Shown: positions 8,201-19,644, numbered from the stretch's first letter. The stretch: DNA of 64,000 nucleotides from Phycomyces nitens (GCA_022702545.1 JAHRBC010000007.1:1178001-1242000), one strand, 5' to 3'. Numbers and translations: made by a program. The notes: generated from the sequence alone by a model not told the origin.

Positions 8201-9869
8201 GGTGAGTCGAGGTGCCAGCTAGCTCATTAAAGTGAGTTGAGGTGCCAGTCAGCTCAATTTTTGGTGAGTCGAGGTGCCTGTCAGCTCATTAAAGTGAGTT
8301 GAGGTGCCTGTCAGCTCATTAAAGTGAGTTGAGGTGCCAGTCAGCTCAATTTTTGGTGAGTCGAGGTCCCAGCTAGCTCATTAAAGTGAGTTGAGGTGCC
8401 AGCCAGCTCAATTTTTGGTGAGTCGAGGTGCCAGCTAGCTCATTAAAGTGAGTTGAGGTGCCAGTCAGCTCAATTTTTGGTGAGTCGAGGTGCCTGTCAG
8501 CTCATTAAAGTGAGTTGAGGTGCCAGTCAGCTCAATTTTTGGTGAGTCGAGGTGCCTGTCAGCTCATTAAAGTGAGTTGAGGTGCCAGTCAGCTCAATTT
8601 TTGGTGAGTCGAGGTGCCAGCTAGCTCATTAAAGTGAGTTGAGGTGCCAGTCAGCTTAATTTTTGGTGAGTCGAGGTGCCAGCTAGCTCATTAAAGTGAG
8701 TTGAGGTGCCAGTCAGCTTAATTTTTGGTGAGTTGAGGTGCCAGCTAGCTCATTAAAGTGAGTTGAGGTGCCAGCCAGCTCAATTTTTGGTGAGTTGAGG
8801 TGCCTGTCAGCTCATTAAAGTGAGTTGAGGTCCCAGTCAGCTCAATTTTTGGTGAGTTGAGGTGTCTGTCAGCTCAATTTTTGGTGAGTCGAGGTGCCAG
8901 CTAGCTCATTAAAGTGAGTTGAGGTGCCAGTCAGCTCAATTTTTGGTGAGTCGAGGTGCCTGTCAGCTCATTAAAGTGAGTTGAGGTGCCAGTCAGCTCA
9001 ATTTTTGGTGAGTCGAGGTGCCAGCTAGCTCATTAAAGTGAGTTGAGGTCCCAGTCAGCTCAATTTTTGGTGAGTCGAGGTGCCTGTCAGCTCATTAAAG
9101 TGAGTTGAGGTCCCAGTCAGCTCATTAAAAGTGAGTTGAGGTGCCTGTCAGCTCATTAAAGTGAGTTGAGGTCCCAGTCAGCTCAATTTTTGGTGAGTTG
9201 AGGTGTCTGTCAGCTCATTAAAAGTGAGTTGAGGTGCCTGTCAGCTCAATTTTTGGTGAGTCGAGGTGCCAGCTAGCTCATTAAAGTGAGTTGATGTGCC
9301 TGTCAGCTCAATTTTTGGTGAGTCGAGGTGCCAGCTAGCTCATTAAAGTGAGTTGAGGTGCCAGTCAGCTCAATTTTTGGTGAGTCGAGGTGCCAGCTAG
9401 CTCATTAAAGTGAGTTGAGGTCCCAGTCAGCTCAATTTTTGGTGAGTCGAGGTGCCTGTCAGCTCATTAAAGTGAGTTGAGGTCCCAGTCAGCTCAATTT
9501 TTGGTGAGTTGAGGTGCCAGCTAGCTCATTAAAGTGAGTTGAGGTCCCAGTCAGCTCAATTTTTGGTGAGTCGAGGTGCCAGCTAGCTCATTAAAGTGAG
9601 TTGAGGTCCCAGTCAGCTCAATTTTTGGTGAGTCGAGGTGCCTGTCAGCTCATTAAAGTGAGTTGAGGTCCCAGTCAGCTCAATTTTTGGTGAGTTGAGG
9701 TGCCTGTCAGCTCATTAAAGTGAGTTGAGGTCCCAGTCAGCTCAATTTTTGGTGAGTTGAGGTGCCAGCTAGCTCATTAAAGTGAGTTGAGGTGCCTGTC
9801 AGCTCAATTTTTGGTGAGTCGAGGTCCCAGCTAGCTCATTAAAGTGAGTTGAGGTGCCAGCTAGCTTAT
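8201..9869. repeat. Minisatellite: 62-bp dimer of two hairpin-prone half-units, about 27 copies
   Basis: Half-units of 30 and 32 bp alternate. Both carry GTGAGTYGAGGTGCC followed by (A)GTCAGCTCA or AGCTAGCTCA, and differ in the linker, ATTAAA in one and ATTTTTG in the other. The array runs about 1.67 kb with few substitutions. Occasional same-type neighbours (for example near 8860-8890 and 9110-9160) show unequal exchange. Each half-unit has TGAGTTGA...TCAGCTCA, able to fold on itself. No frame crosses it. Confidence 0.95.
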
Positions 9870-9989
9870 TGGCTGTTGTTTGAAACTTTGTTTTGTATGA
9901 AGGAATTTTATTTAGTTTGTCAAGTCTGGTGATAGTCTGAGAATTAAGTTCCCTTGAGTAGTTACAACATTTTTTAAGTATTTTCTATG

Positions 9990-10290
9990 GTTTATACTGT
10001 TTTGTGGTGGGTTTTTGTTTTTGTACGTTGATATATTACATAGGAGTTAGGGAAGCGGATCATGATCGATTTCCCGAGTGAGGCGAGTGATGGTCTGCTG
10101 ATCGGTTTTGAGGACGATCGAATGGACAAAAGGTGCATCGTCGAAGGTATATGTCCAATTGTGGCGCCATATGGCGTGGATAGTACAACCATAGATTGTA
10201 GGAGGTGGGAGAGATGAGTGCGGGGAAGCAGGGAAGGCAAAAGAGGTCAGAGCGGTTATGCGGTGTTCTTTGTAACACAATGGTTGTGCG
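9990..10290 (-). pseudogene. Degraded retroelement-like coding fragment
   Basis: On the minus strand a short coding-like piece reads TIYGCTIHAIWRHNWTYTFD and then PFVHSIVLKTDQQTI. The pattern IWRxxWxxxFDxxPF resembles the C-terminal part of retroelement proteins I associate with Mucorales. It has no start, is short, and runs into the inverted-repeat region, so I treat it as a relic. The assignment to a retroelement is inference. Confidence 0.3.
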
Positions 10291-11055
10291 TCCTCCTGCC
10301 CAACTCCTTCTGATGTGGTATTTTCTCTCGGAGCTGTACTTTATTTTATAGTGCTGGTCAGGTAAAAGTATTTTTATCTTGTTTGTCAAGGCCTGGCGCC
10401 TGTAGGCATATAGGCCACCCATGAGAACGAAAGAATATTTGAAAATATAAAATAAATAATAAAAAGAAACCCCTACATACTGGGGGAAAAGAAATAAGGT
10501 ATAAGAACGAAAAGAAAAAAGTTTTTGTGTTTGACACGGCATGACAGAGAGAGAAGTCAGCGAGAAGGATAAGAGAGTACGGAAAAAACCCCCAGTGGGG
10601 GAACCTCCGTTCCACATCTCTATCAGTCGGCAAAAAAATGAAATCACCTTAATTTAGGGAACAAGGTATTATTATGGTAAGTCTTAAGCCCATATTTAGT
10701 AAAAAAAAGTTTCCAAATAAGAAGATAAAAGTTGTCGCTAGCGACATGTAACTAGTAGCCAATGATCGCCCTTATAAATATGATTATATAGCGACTTTCA
10801 ATATAGACAGTTCTCTTCCTACTAAATTAAGGCGATTTCCTTTTTGCCGACTGATAAATATGTTGTTAAGAGCGCCTTTTAGGTATCCACGATACGTGGC
10901 TTGGAAATATGTTAAGATTAAGGGTTTAATTTTTTTTTTACTATTAAATAAAGCGCGGCTCGAAGAGCCAATACCACATCAGAAGGAGTTGGAGAGGAGA
11001 GGAGGCAACAATCATTGTGTTACAAAGAACACACAATTGGCTATAAAACATGTGT
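10259..11055. repeat. Nested inverted repeat around a promoter-like core
   Basis: The outer arms are 10259-10355 and 10944-11055: GTGTTCTTTGTAACACAATG and AACTCCTTCTGATGTGGTAT on the left have their complements on the right. The inner arms are 10621-10656 and 10824-10859 (TATCAGTCGGCAAAAA... against its complement ending GCCGACTGATA). Between the inner arms lies copy B of the promoter-like repeat (10731-10824) with a perfect 12-bp palindrome GTCGCTAGCGAC and TATA box CTTATAAATA. The left side carries about 160 bp more than the right. It looks like two element ends joined head to head. Confidence 0.7.
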
Positions 11056-11309
11056 AGCATAAGAAATGAATACCAGATCCAAATATATAAAATAAACTAT
11101 GTGTTGTATCCCTCTTCTTTACCGTAAAATCTTTTGATTATTGCACCTAACCGAAGTTCAAGAAATACAGTCGAGTGCAGATGTTCTGTTTACAAGAACA
11201 AACTGGGAGGCTTTAATATCATATCCTCTCAAACATTCAAGTGACATATAAGAGTAAGAAAGCTAATATAGTTTTATTTTTCTCAGTAAAATAACAAGTA
11301 TAATATAGT

Positions 11310-12166
11310 ATTTAATGAAGGTAGAATCGAAACGATTCATGAAATACCAGAGGCCATTGATGAACATGAACAGCTTTTTGAAGTTGAAGAATATGAAACT
11401 GAGCATGAGAGCGAATTTGGTAATAGAAAAAAATTTCTTTAATAATTTTTCTTTTTATATTTGGATAAAAATGTAGGAACACCAGCACAGACAAGGAACT
11501 TACCTTTTTCTGAATCTGATACCATGTTTAGTGTTGATGGAGATGACTGTGATCCTGAGAATATCTTTGAGAATGAAAAAGACGATGAGGCAACGATTTT
11601 CAGTGAAGGTATGGATATCATGAATTAATATTGACTCCTGATAAATGGAATTGTATCAGCTAATTTTCATTTTTTACACAAAAGATTCTTTGGACCCACA
11701 ACCAGAGTTGAATTTCATCCACCGTTTTATTGTCACCACCATTGCCCTGTTTGTATCCTTGTACGTCGTTGATGAAGGAGCAGTTATCTTGATTGCCATT
11801 GTCAACAAGATTCTTGAAATATTCCAGGATCCATTTCGTCTTCCTTTGAGTGTTCCTGGTCTCAAGCAATTGGCAGGCTATGGCAATTTGACAAGTGGAA
11901 TCAAAAAGTATGTTGCTTGCAGTGAATTCCATACAATCTACGATATCGGTGAATCGGTCTCTTTGTCTTGTTCATCGGTCGAGTTTGGCAACAGCTCTTT
12001 ATGCTCCAACCCATTATTTAAGTCTGGATCTGAGTCATGAATCCCAAAGAGAACATACGTGTAACACTCTGTCATAGACTCATTGAAAAAGTTTTTTCGT
12101 CGCCCAGGATTTGAAAATGCAATCAATTCATGGAATCGTGGGCCAAAAGTAGATGGAGTGTTGTTT
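11310..12166 (+). pseudogene. Transposon protein fragment (CACTA/Plavaka/Zisupton-like type), three exons
   Basis: Exon-like pieces join with plausible introns: 11404-11475 (GTAATA...TGTAG), then about 11609-11684 (GTATGG...AAAAG). The protein has acidic stretches (EAIDEHEQLFEVEEYETEHE) and then IHRFIVTTIALFVSLYVVDE, FRLPLSVPGLKQLAGYGNLT and GIKKYVACSEFHTIYD, then a stop near 12040. A further piece, KKFFRRPGFENAINSWN (from 12083), continues the same family pattern. This order (helix, LPLSxPGL, KYVxCxxCHxIY, FFxRPGFxxxIN) is known to me from large fungal cut-and-paste transposases. The catalytic part is missing: the 12167 module replaces it. Confidence 0.55.
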
Positions 12167-13314
12167 GATTCTTACTGCAATCCTTCCCTCTTAGCAGGCA
12201 CTCAAATATCGCCTACACAATCTACGATAATATCCTCGACCGTGTTATCCTGTAGCAAGCCAACTGCAGAAGCGTCGTCATCCGAGTCGCCAATCAAAGT
12301 AACACCAGTTGTGTTTGAAGGTGCCGCAACAAAGCAGGCCGTGATGGATTTGCTCTCAGCCATCTCATGTACGGCACCTCCAAACATCAACATTTATCAA
12401 AAATTTGACGATATCAGCAACAAGTCGATCCGCGACACTGTTGCCAGGTTTATCCCGAGTGTAACTACAACACCAATGTCAGTATTTTCTCAATGGTTAA
12501 ATGACCTTTCATCGGCGACCAGTCTGACTAGACGAAAAAGAACCAACGACAAGCAGATGCTCATGCAAAGTATGTGGTTTTTGGTGCCAGAGAGACAAGG
12601 TAGGTGCAAAAGGTAAAAAGCAGCATGGCTTGGTATCTTATATTTTAAAACTTAAAGGTCAGGTAGCAGCGAACTTGTTTAGCAAGCACATCTACATTGA
12701 GAGCGTCCAAACTGGCGAGTGCACGACAATAGGATACGCTCGCAAAAGCCACACAAATGAATCCAAGTCGGCACGCCTGCGAATATTAGAGAATATGATG
12801 GCAATCTTGGTGGACCCTTGCCGGTGCAGCAAGATCTACGTGACACCTATTTGTGCTGCCAATTCGCCTCTTTTGGAACGAGACTTGAAGCATAGCACTC
12901 TGAGCAAGGAACTCCACCATGCCCATGGCGATATGCAAGGTAAAAAAAACACATCTTGATTACCTACAACATTGTAACTCACAGTGAAATTTCTTATTTT
13001 TTTTAGATTTGATCTCGTATGCAAAGACAGGTGTGCGCCCTATAAGGCTGGTTGTGCTCGACTATGCTGGGCTGACGACGTCTCCCCAAGACCTGTTTGG
13101 CTTTATAAAGTAAAATCATGGCTTATTTGATAATGACCATCATTCTCACGCCCTTTTTTATGCTTATTTAGGACGCTTCCCATGATAATGTTCGTCGTCG
13201 TCTATCATGGCTACAGGTTTAAGTCGTTTTCCAGGTAAGCCTTGCTGGAAGGGGATGGCTGCAAGGCCTTTGCATGTCGCAAGGGACCAGTACGTCGATC
13301 GCGACAGTGATTTT
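12167..13314 (+). repeat. Duplicated 1.15-kb module, copy 2
   Basis: Second copy of the 6643-7795 unit, with the same ends and internal introns. It sits directly behind the transposase fragment, and an open frame from 12083 runs across the junction into the module (..VDGVLFDSYC then NPSLLAGTQISP..). Confidence 0.85.
12298..13310 (+). pseudogene. Accessory protein of unknown function in module copy 2, truncated
   Basis: Same protein as in copy 1: TPVVFEGAATKQAVMDLLSA, PMSVFSQWLNDLSSATSLT, then after the shared frame change near 12590 KKQHGLVSYILKLKGQVAAN and GYARKSHTNESKSARLRILE, and after two introns RPIRLVVLDYAGLTTSPQDL. In the last exon the codon CAA of copy 1 (in FSRQVLL) is TAA here (near 13235), removing about 30 C-terminal residues. 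Copy 2 is therefore the more damaged copy at its end, although its first exon is the better preserved reading frame. Confidence 0.5.
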
Positions 13315-13445
13315 CTCCGTCTTTTTTTACGTCAAATAAAAATATACTTCTCTATGCTATCATCCCTGTTTTCTCGCTTTCTACTATAAGGACATAGTGT
13401 CAAAACTTACTGAAATAAATAGCAAAGCATGGTGTTAATAAAATA

Positions 13446-13446
<1 letters not shown>

Positions 13447-13506
<60 letters not shown>
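13447..13506. repeat. (ATT)n microsatellite
   Basis: About 19-20 perfect ATT repeats at the 3' edge of the Tc1 pseudogene; on the minus strand they would encode polyasparagine. Confidence 0.95.
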
Positions 13507-14523
13507 TTGTGTGTAAACCTTTGTCCCTTTGAAGTGCATGTAGTCGATTTGGTATAGAATTGTAATGAGCTGAACACACTTCAATTCTTTAAGGCTCATA
13601 GGCTGGAATCTTGTAGCTCTCGCCATTCTTCCTAGGTAAGTCCAGATATTCTCCATCGGACTGAGATCAGGGCTGTACGCAGGCCACTTCATCAACTCCA
13701 GACCTGCGTTCTTTTGATACTCTTTCATCATCTTACTTCTATTACATGGAACATTGTCTTGTTGAAAGATGGAAGAGTCATCTTTCTAATATTCCAAATT
13801 GTTTTTGAAGTGAACCAAAGTGTTTTGGAGTATATTCTTATATCCCCATTGCTCCATATTACCACTGATGATTTCCATGGGCCCAGCACCACCAGACCAG
13901 GCGCATCCCCAGACCATCATGTATCTTCCATCGCATTGAATTCTAGGATCTATTCAGTACATACTGTACTTATCTGACTGAAGACGCCAGTCTCATACAT
14001 TCTTGCACATTGGGAATAGCATGAATGTCGATTCATCACTCCAAACCATCCAATCCTGGTATTGATTCACCTCTTTGTCATGGTGGGCAAAGCTAAGGCG
14101 GTTTCTGCGATAATACTCAGTGAGCCATGTCATGTATGCAGCTATGCAAGACTTCCTATGAAGAGTCTTGTTAGCAACACGCTTCGTATCCTTGCAAACG
14201 TATCTTCCCAGATCCACACCCATTATGCTGATCAACATATCTAAACTGACTGCTCGAGTTTTTGTTATCTCTGTGTATGCAAAACACGCAAATCTTGTTC
14301 ACCAAATATCCTTGAGGGTCCCCTGTGCCTGTGTATGACTGTCGTTCCAGTCTCCCTGTATCTTTGCATTGTATTGTATACAGTACAGCGTCCTACATTA
14401 TATCGCTCACAAATGCTTGACACTTTTACTCTTGCCTCAAAGGTACCAACAATCATTCTTCTGACTTCAAGTGGGACCTCATTTCGCTTGGGAATATTCT
14501 CAAAAATGTTTACTGACTATATT
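13507..14523 (-). pseudogene. Tc1-type transposase, inactivated
   Basis: Read on the minus strand: an HTH part (VRRMIVGTFEARVKVSSICE, NVGRCTVYNTMQRYRETG), a central part with the first catalytic Asp in MVWSDESTF, MVWGCAWSGGAGP, the second Asp in FQQDNVPC, and the Glu in SPDLSPMENIW. The second Asp and the Glu are separated by 34 residues (DD34E). A stop interrupts FKNNLEY*KDDSS, stops and shifts occur around 14000 and 14230-14270, and no start codon is found at the expected place near 14520. All catalytic positions survive, so decay is moderate. Confidence 0.85.
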
Positions 14524-14589
14524 GATAGAATCGAATTAAAAACAGAGGTGTAGGTATTTTACTTTATTTTTAAAACAAAAACTCGGGAT

Positions 14590-14623
14590 TTCAGTTGTGC
14601 CATCCTGGAATCGACCCCACTGT
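14590..14623. repeat. Probable terminal inverted repeat of the Tc1 element
   Basis: Read on the minus strand this begins TACAGTGGGGTCGATTCC, typical in style for a Tc1 end (TA then CAGTG). It lies about 70-100 bp before the transposase N-terminus. The other end, expected near 13390-13430, is too worn to call. Confidence 0.5.
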
Positions 14624-15453
14624 ACATATTGTTTTCTTAAAGATGTACTCATTCTGCCAACTACTATTAGATTCGAATTAGTTTTAAATCCTATGGATTG
14701 AATCTTTAGCAACATTAGTCTTCTATAGTAAGAATATTATACTATATTTATATTCTTTAACTAATCTTGCTGTTAATTATCTATTCTCCTTCTACTGCAT
14801 CTAGTATTTACATCTACATGTTGTTTAAGGTACATTCATTCAGACCAAGATGCTTAGTATACTGATTAAAAAACACAATATGTACTGCTAAGCTATACAA
14901 AATAATATGCTTGGTTTATATGATCGTTTCATTTTCTGGTCGCAATGTATTTGTAGCAATCGATAAAAACCAAAGGATATCCAAGTCATAACAATATACT
15001 GTTAATATCGTGTATAGTTTGAGTAAAAGTTTTGTACAATACACATTTCATAATATTAAATAGTATTTGCTTCTGGTATGTTTCTATAATATTATTTTAT
15101 ATATATATATACAGTTTAATATTAATCGAAATAAATCGATATTATAATAAAAAATAAACCATTCTTTCAAATGAATGATAGTAAAAAAAGAAGAAGAAGA
15201 ACATGTACTGGTATTTAAAGTAGTATAAAAGAGAGGCTATGGTATATAAAGAAGCGATTTCGGTTGGATAAAAAATGGTAGCTGTGCCTGTCTGCCTCAT
15301 TACTACCCTTCTTGTTTGCGCTAAAAAAAACGGTAGCCAGCTACCGTTCTTTTTTTTCTTTTAGCCGTAGTGATGTATATATATATACGATTTTGATTGG
15401 CTGTGACATGACTTGTTGGAAGCACCGTGCAAGGCGAATAAAAGATGGGTAAA
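14624..15453. other. Gene-free AT-rich stretch
   Basis: No coding pattern. It contains poly-A/T and TA runs, a (GAA)n patch near 15190, and near its right end the hairpin listed separately. Confidence 0.45.
15323..15358. other. Perfect hairpin flanked by A8 and T8
   Basis: AACGGTAGC-CA-GCTACCGTT forms a 9-bp stem with a two-base loop, bordered by eight A on the left and eight T on the right, which can extend the stem. It lies about 100 bp beyond the stop codon of the PQ-loop gene, probably in or after its 3' UTR. Confidence 0.6.
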
Positions 15454-16527
15454 TTAGGCTTCACTGTCAGTCTCCTTTTCTTGGCTGTCAAAAATCATGT
15501 ACTGGGCATAGATTGTTCCATCAAACATGAGGGTACCAGCACTGCCAAGAATATAAGGCACGGATTCAATGATACTTTGGCGTGTGGCATGGGGATTGGT
15601 GAAGATTGAGAGACAATAGGTGAGGTTTCCCATTGCTGCAAAGAAGAACAAGGCCATTGAGAGGCCTTGGACGGAACGACGACGGAAGTTCTGAATGATC
15701 TGGGGTAAGCGTGAGGACAGGTAAAAAAAGGTACACAGCCATGCAAAGAAACGACCAATCCAAATCGTATTCTGTTCGGTCTGCTGTGCTACAATGTGGT
15801 CGGCAGCATCTGTGGCCGTGGTCAGGCTCTGGGAGAATCCTGCGTTGAGGGTAAAGAGACCAATCATCAACAAGACAGTTGCTTTGGAGCTGCTTCCGGC
15901 TGCACTGTAACTCTTTTGGCTAGGTTCAGACAAGAGGCATGTGGTCTCGGTTGAAGCTGGTGTTTCGGCTTTGTCTAGACATTTTCCAGGGTTGAACCAC
16001 TGGCGAAGGGCGTTGGTGGGATATTTGACATAATAGATCCATTGAATGCAGAGAAAGGTGTCAATGGTGATAAAGTAAATCGAGAGATAGAGTTGGAAGG
16101 GAAGCTGGCCAAGAATGGTGCAGCCAATAAGGTTGGCGACGTCACCTACAGAGTGGGTTAGCAAATGAATAGATCTTTGGTTCAAATGAGACTTACCAAT
16201 AAGCCAGACTACTAGAAAGGTAAAACTAAGTGATTCTGCTGTGCCCAATCGATAGTTCTTGATGACTTGACTAATAATACATGTTAATACCGTGACCACA
16301 TTAATCTTCTGTCCACTTACGGCATCTGTGCATTGAGCCAGGCCAGAATGGAGAGATAGCCAAACATCAGGCTAACACACTCTTGCCAGCCATAGACGCA
16401 TTCGCCAAAGATGTTCTATAGTCACTTGTAAGGATCTGAATTGGACTAAAAAATTTATATGAATTCTTACATTGATCCACTGAATGGCCTCGAGGCCTTC
16501 TGCTGAAGTAGGGCATGTGGAATCCAT
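15454..16527 (-). CDS. PQ-loop vacuolar/lysosomal amino-acid transporter (Ypq/PQLC2-like)
   Basis: Exons in coding order: 16527-16471, 16415-16321, 16270-16197, 16145-15454; all introns GT-AG; 305 aa. This family exports cationic amino acids from vacuole or lysosome. The two diagnostic PQ motifs are present: AQMPQVIKNYR followed by SLSFTFLVVWLIGDVANLIG, and SRLPQIIQNFRRRSVQGLSM near residues 230-250. Seven hydrophobic segments are visible, with a cytosolic-type loop after residue 130 (DKAETPASTETTCLLSEPSQ). The N-terminus MDSTCPTSAEGLEAIQWIN is short, as usual. The length matches the family. Ypq1 and PQLC2 cannot be separated without a tree. Confidence 0.92.
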
Positions 16528-18419
16528 TGTTATATTGTAGATAAAGAGAAAGAAGTTGTAGAGTAATAAGTCTGTAAACAGATTATTTTAAATATTACCT
16601 GAATGCAGCAGAACAAAGATGGCGGAGCTGGACTGGATCTGATCTTTGTTTCCTTTTTAGGAAACCTGCTACAGATGAGACCACAGCTTTCTGAGATTAG
16701 ATACAGAATTACAAAAAAGGAGAAAAGTAGCGCAAATATTGTTATTCTGACCTTGGTTTCTTGGTGAAGATCTCTTCCCCAAAAGATAACAGCTTTTTAG
16801 TAATGTTGCCAATATCATGGAGAATTTCCGGGGAGAGATTGAAGGATTGGAAGCACAAGATAGACTATCTGGCTACATTACAAGTCCATGTATCGTATAT
16901 TTCTTTATTAATAACCCATTAACCGTTTACATTGCTCAAGGACAAGAAATCCCAAGCCATCAAATGGCTTTTTTAGCCCTGAGCACAGGAACAAACTCAC
17001 GGAATTTTCCCGAGATGGTCTTTATTTAAAGGTAGTAACAAATGGACACAGTACCTGTCAACAAATTGTACGTTCCTGAACTCTGGTGGTACTGGGTTGG
17101 CGCCGCACAGATGGCTGCATTCATCTCCAGAGCTAATAGGTTACAGGTCATCAAGGACTAGTCTTTGGTACCCGAGACATAACAAAAATACAAAATATTG
17201 GCGTGGGGTATTTTGTTATATTCCGGGATTGGCAAACAGCCGAAAACGTTTCCAGTTGGTGCAGAAACCATGGGGACCGAGCAAGGTAGATGACCCGTGA
17301 GAATAAGCGGCTCGGCCAGTTCTGGAGTCACCTACCAGATCCATAGACCAGTACAACCACTGCGTATCAGTAAAAAAAAATATGCCCAAACACGCTTTTT
17401 TATACCCTAATGACAGATGGTCCAAAGACATTTGCTATCCAAGACAGGGCAGAGTGAATAAAGCAGCGATTATCTCTCTAGGCATTGACAGCCAATATTA
17501 GTCAGCAATAGTTGAAGACTTGAATCCAACAACAGTATTTGGAATCTAGTCGCATGGAAATGATCAACAAGTGGCGAACAGTAATTGATCCCCATGAGGT
17601 ATCACAGAGTATGATGATTCTGATTCTATACATACTTTTCAAACATCTACAGTCAATAACTATATTATCTACAATCCAATTGGGCTATGAATAAAGACCA
17701 ATTATACTTTTGTTCTGCTTTATTGCTTAACATTGCTGTATATGGGTTCCTGTACATCAATGGGTGGGAAACCATGGATACCAGGTACTGATTTTCAGGC
17801 ACTTTATTATTATTATTATTTTCCAGTCATTCTATATATATATATATCTAATATTATAAGGTCAACAGACAGCCGGTTCGTGGGTATATTTTAATAAAGA
17901 CAGATGAGCAAGATGAGAATAGACAAAAGATAGAGAGGTAGACACGGTTGTTGAACAATCATAATCCAAATGTTTCTACGATAGAACCAATGGATTCAAA
18001 GGCAATAGCTATAACTTGGTGGTTGATTGATTGTACCCTGTTCTGTATTGGACATTGTTGGCCATGATATAAATAAGAATATCGAAATGATCTTGATGGA
18101 TAGGAAAGAGGAAATGAGACATGTTTACCCATGATAAAAGTAAGAATGCCAGAGGATACAAAACGGGGTCGTTGTAGATAAATCAATGTTGATTTTGAAT
18201 AAAAATGGCTTTAGAAAAGAGGGAAAGAGACATATGATCAGAATCGATTTTGCACTCGCTGTCATAATACCCCAGCCAATTTTATATGCTTGGAGTGACA
18301 ACTGTCCTTATTAGAATCACTAATGAAGCATTATGTTTTTATATATATATTAAAGATGACTCTACTTCAATGACATTACTTTACATGTCTTTGGAATATA
18401 AAAAGAACCAAATGTCCAT
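16528..18419. other. Gene-free stretch
   Basis: The left 200 bp should hold the PQ-loop gene promoter. A small hairpin lies at 17171-17226 (ACATAACAAAAATAC against GTATTTTGTTATATT). Short open frames here have no start context or recognisable pattern, and I call no gene. Confidence 0.4.
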
Positions 18420-18990
18420 TAAATGTGAATTTTTCTGGGTTCTCAGATGTTAGACATACCCCAACTGAGATTGCAAGTTATCTTGGTGTCCCTAAAACAA
18501 CAGTACGATACTATCTAACTTTTGAATGCGAATGGTGCAGCTAGATTAAAGGCAAGATATGTTTGGTTAAATAAAGATTGTTGGTAAATACTTTTTTGTT
18601 TGAATCATCAACAGAATTTGGCAGCTGCAGGTAGCATTGTCTGCAGACAGAATGTTATTTGTTATATTTATCCAAAACCAGAACCAGAACCAACCCGCGA
18701 ACAAAAAGAGCTCAAGTTGCATTGCCTATGTTTAGAGCCCACTTTATCATTAAAGGCAAGGGTACCTGATCTATTTCGCAAGTATGGAAATACCCCTGTG
18801 ATGGTATGGAGCTGCTTTTGGACCAGAGAACATTGGTCACTTGCCACTTTTTACTTGCTATTGTCAGAGGCCATGTTTTGTCTTTAAAGAAGATGAACAC
18901 AGCCACCATACTGCGTATTCCAAAGTCTAGAATATGATGTAGAAGGAGGGCTATTAACAATTTTAATAAACTCAAACCCTGCATACTTTG
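18420..18990 (+). pseudogene. Tc1-like transposase relic
   Basis: An HTH-like piece (RHTPTEIASYLGVPKTTVRY) near 18445-18525 is followed, with stops and shifts, by YPKPEPEPTREQKELKLH and TPVMVWSCFWTREHWSLATF (near 18790-18855). The latter matches the IMVWGCFxxxxxGPL block that follows the first catalytic Asp in Tc1 transposases. The order is right for a plus-strand element, and decay is advanced. Confidence 0.5.
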
Positions 18991-19644
18991 AAATTAATAG
19001 CAGGATCAAAAAGCACTACATTCTCTTGTAGCAAGTATGTTCAATTGCGTCAAGGCTGTCAAAAAAGCATATTGTGGCTACACTATGCACTAATTGTTGT
19101 TTATATTAATATATTGCAATATTTACTAATAAAAGACGCCAACTCACCAGGCCATCTTTACTTCTTCTTCTTTTTTGCGAGATGTATCGTAAAAATCCAA
19201 TATATCATTTATATCATTAGTAATTAAACATAAAAGAAACACTGTCCGGTTCAATCTAGTGATTTTTCCTTGTATATATTTTTAATAATACAAAAAAACC
19301 AATGTTTTAACTAGTGTGTGTTCCCAAACCATGTTTATAGCTAAAAACAAGATTTTGACAAAAAGGCTCAAGTTCAATACACACCGTTAAATAGTTGTTT
19401 ATCATTTAATGCAGAAAACCTAGAGGCAATGATGTTTTTATGTATGAGTTTACAAGTGACTGTCTATGCTGACATTATAACAACGACCCAAGACATTGCC
19501 ATTGAAATTCCTTTCTCATTGACAATGGTCCCCTGAGAGGGACCAAATTGTTGACATTAATCACTACAAGACAATATGTTTGCGTCGATCTCCATTTTTT
19601 TTTCAACATGGCCACGTCGTCCTTGCGACTTTTTTTTTACAATC
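18991..19644. other. Gene-free stretch with a palindrome
   Basis: AT-rich. At 19520-19556 there is a near-palindrome, TTGACAATGGTCCC then CTGA then GAGGGACCAAATTGTTGAC. It may belong to the end of the transposase element that follows, but I cannot find its partner beyond 20823. Confidence 0.4.

Noticed and set aside
8201..9869. CRISPR array
   Set aside because: Repeats are directly adjacent with short fixed linkers and no unique spacers, and the genome is eukaryotic; it is a minisatellite.
16817..17300. Two plus-strand frames of about 70 codons
   Set aside because: No start context, no recognisable motif, no supporting splice structure.
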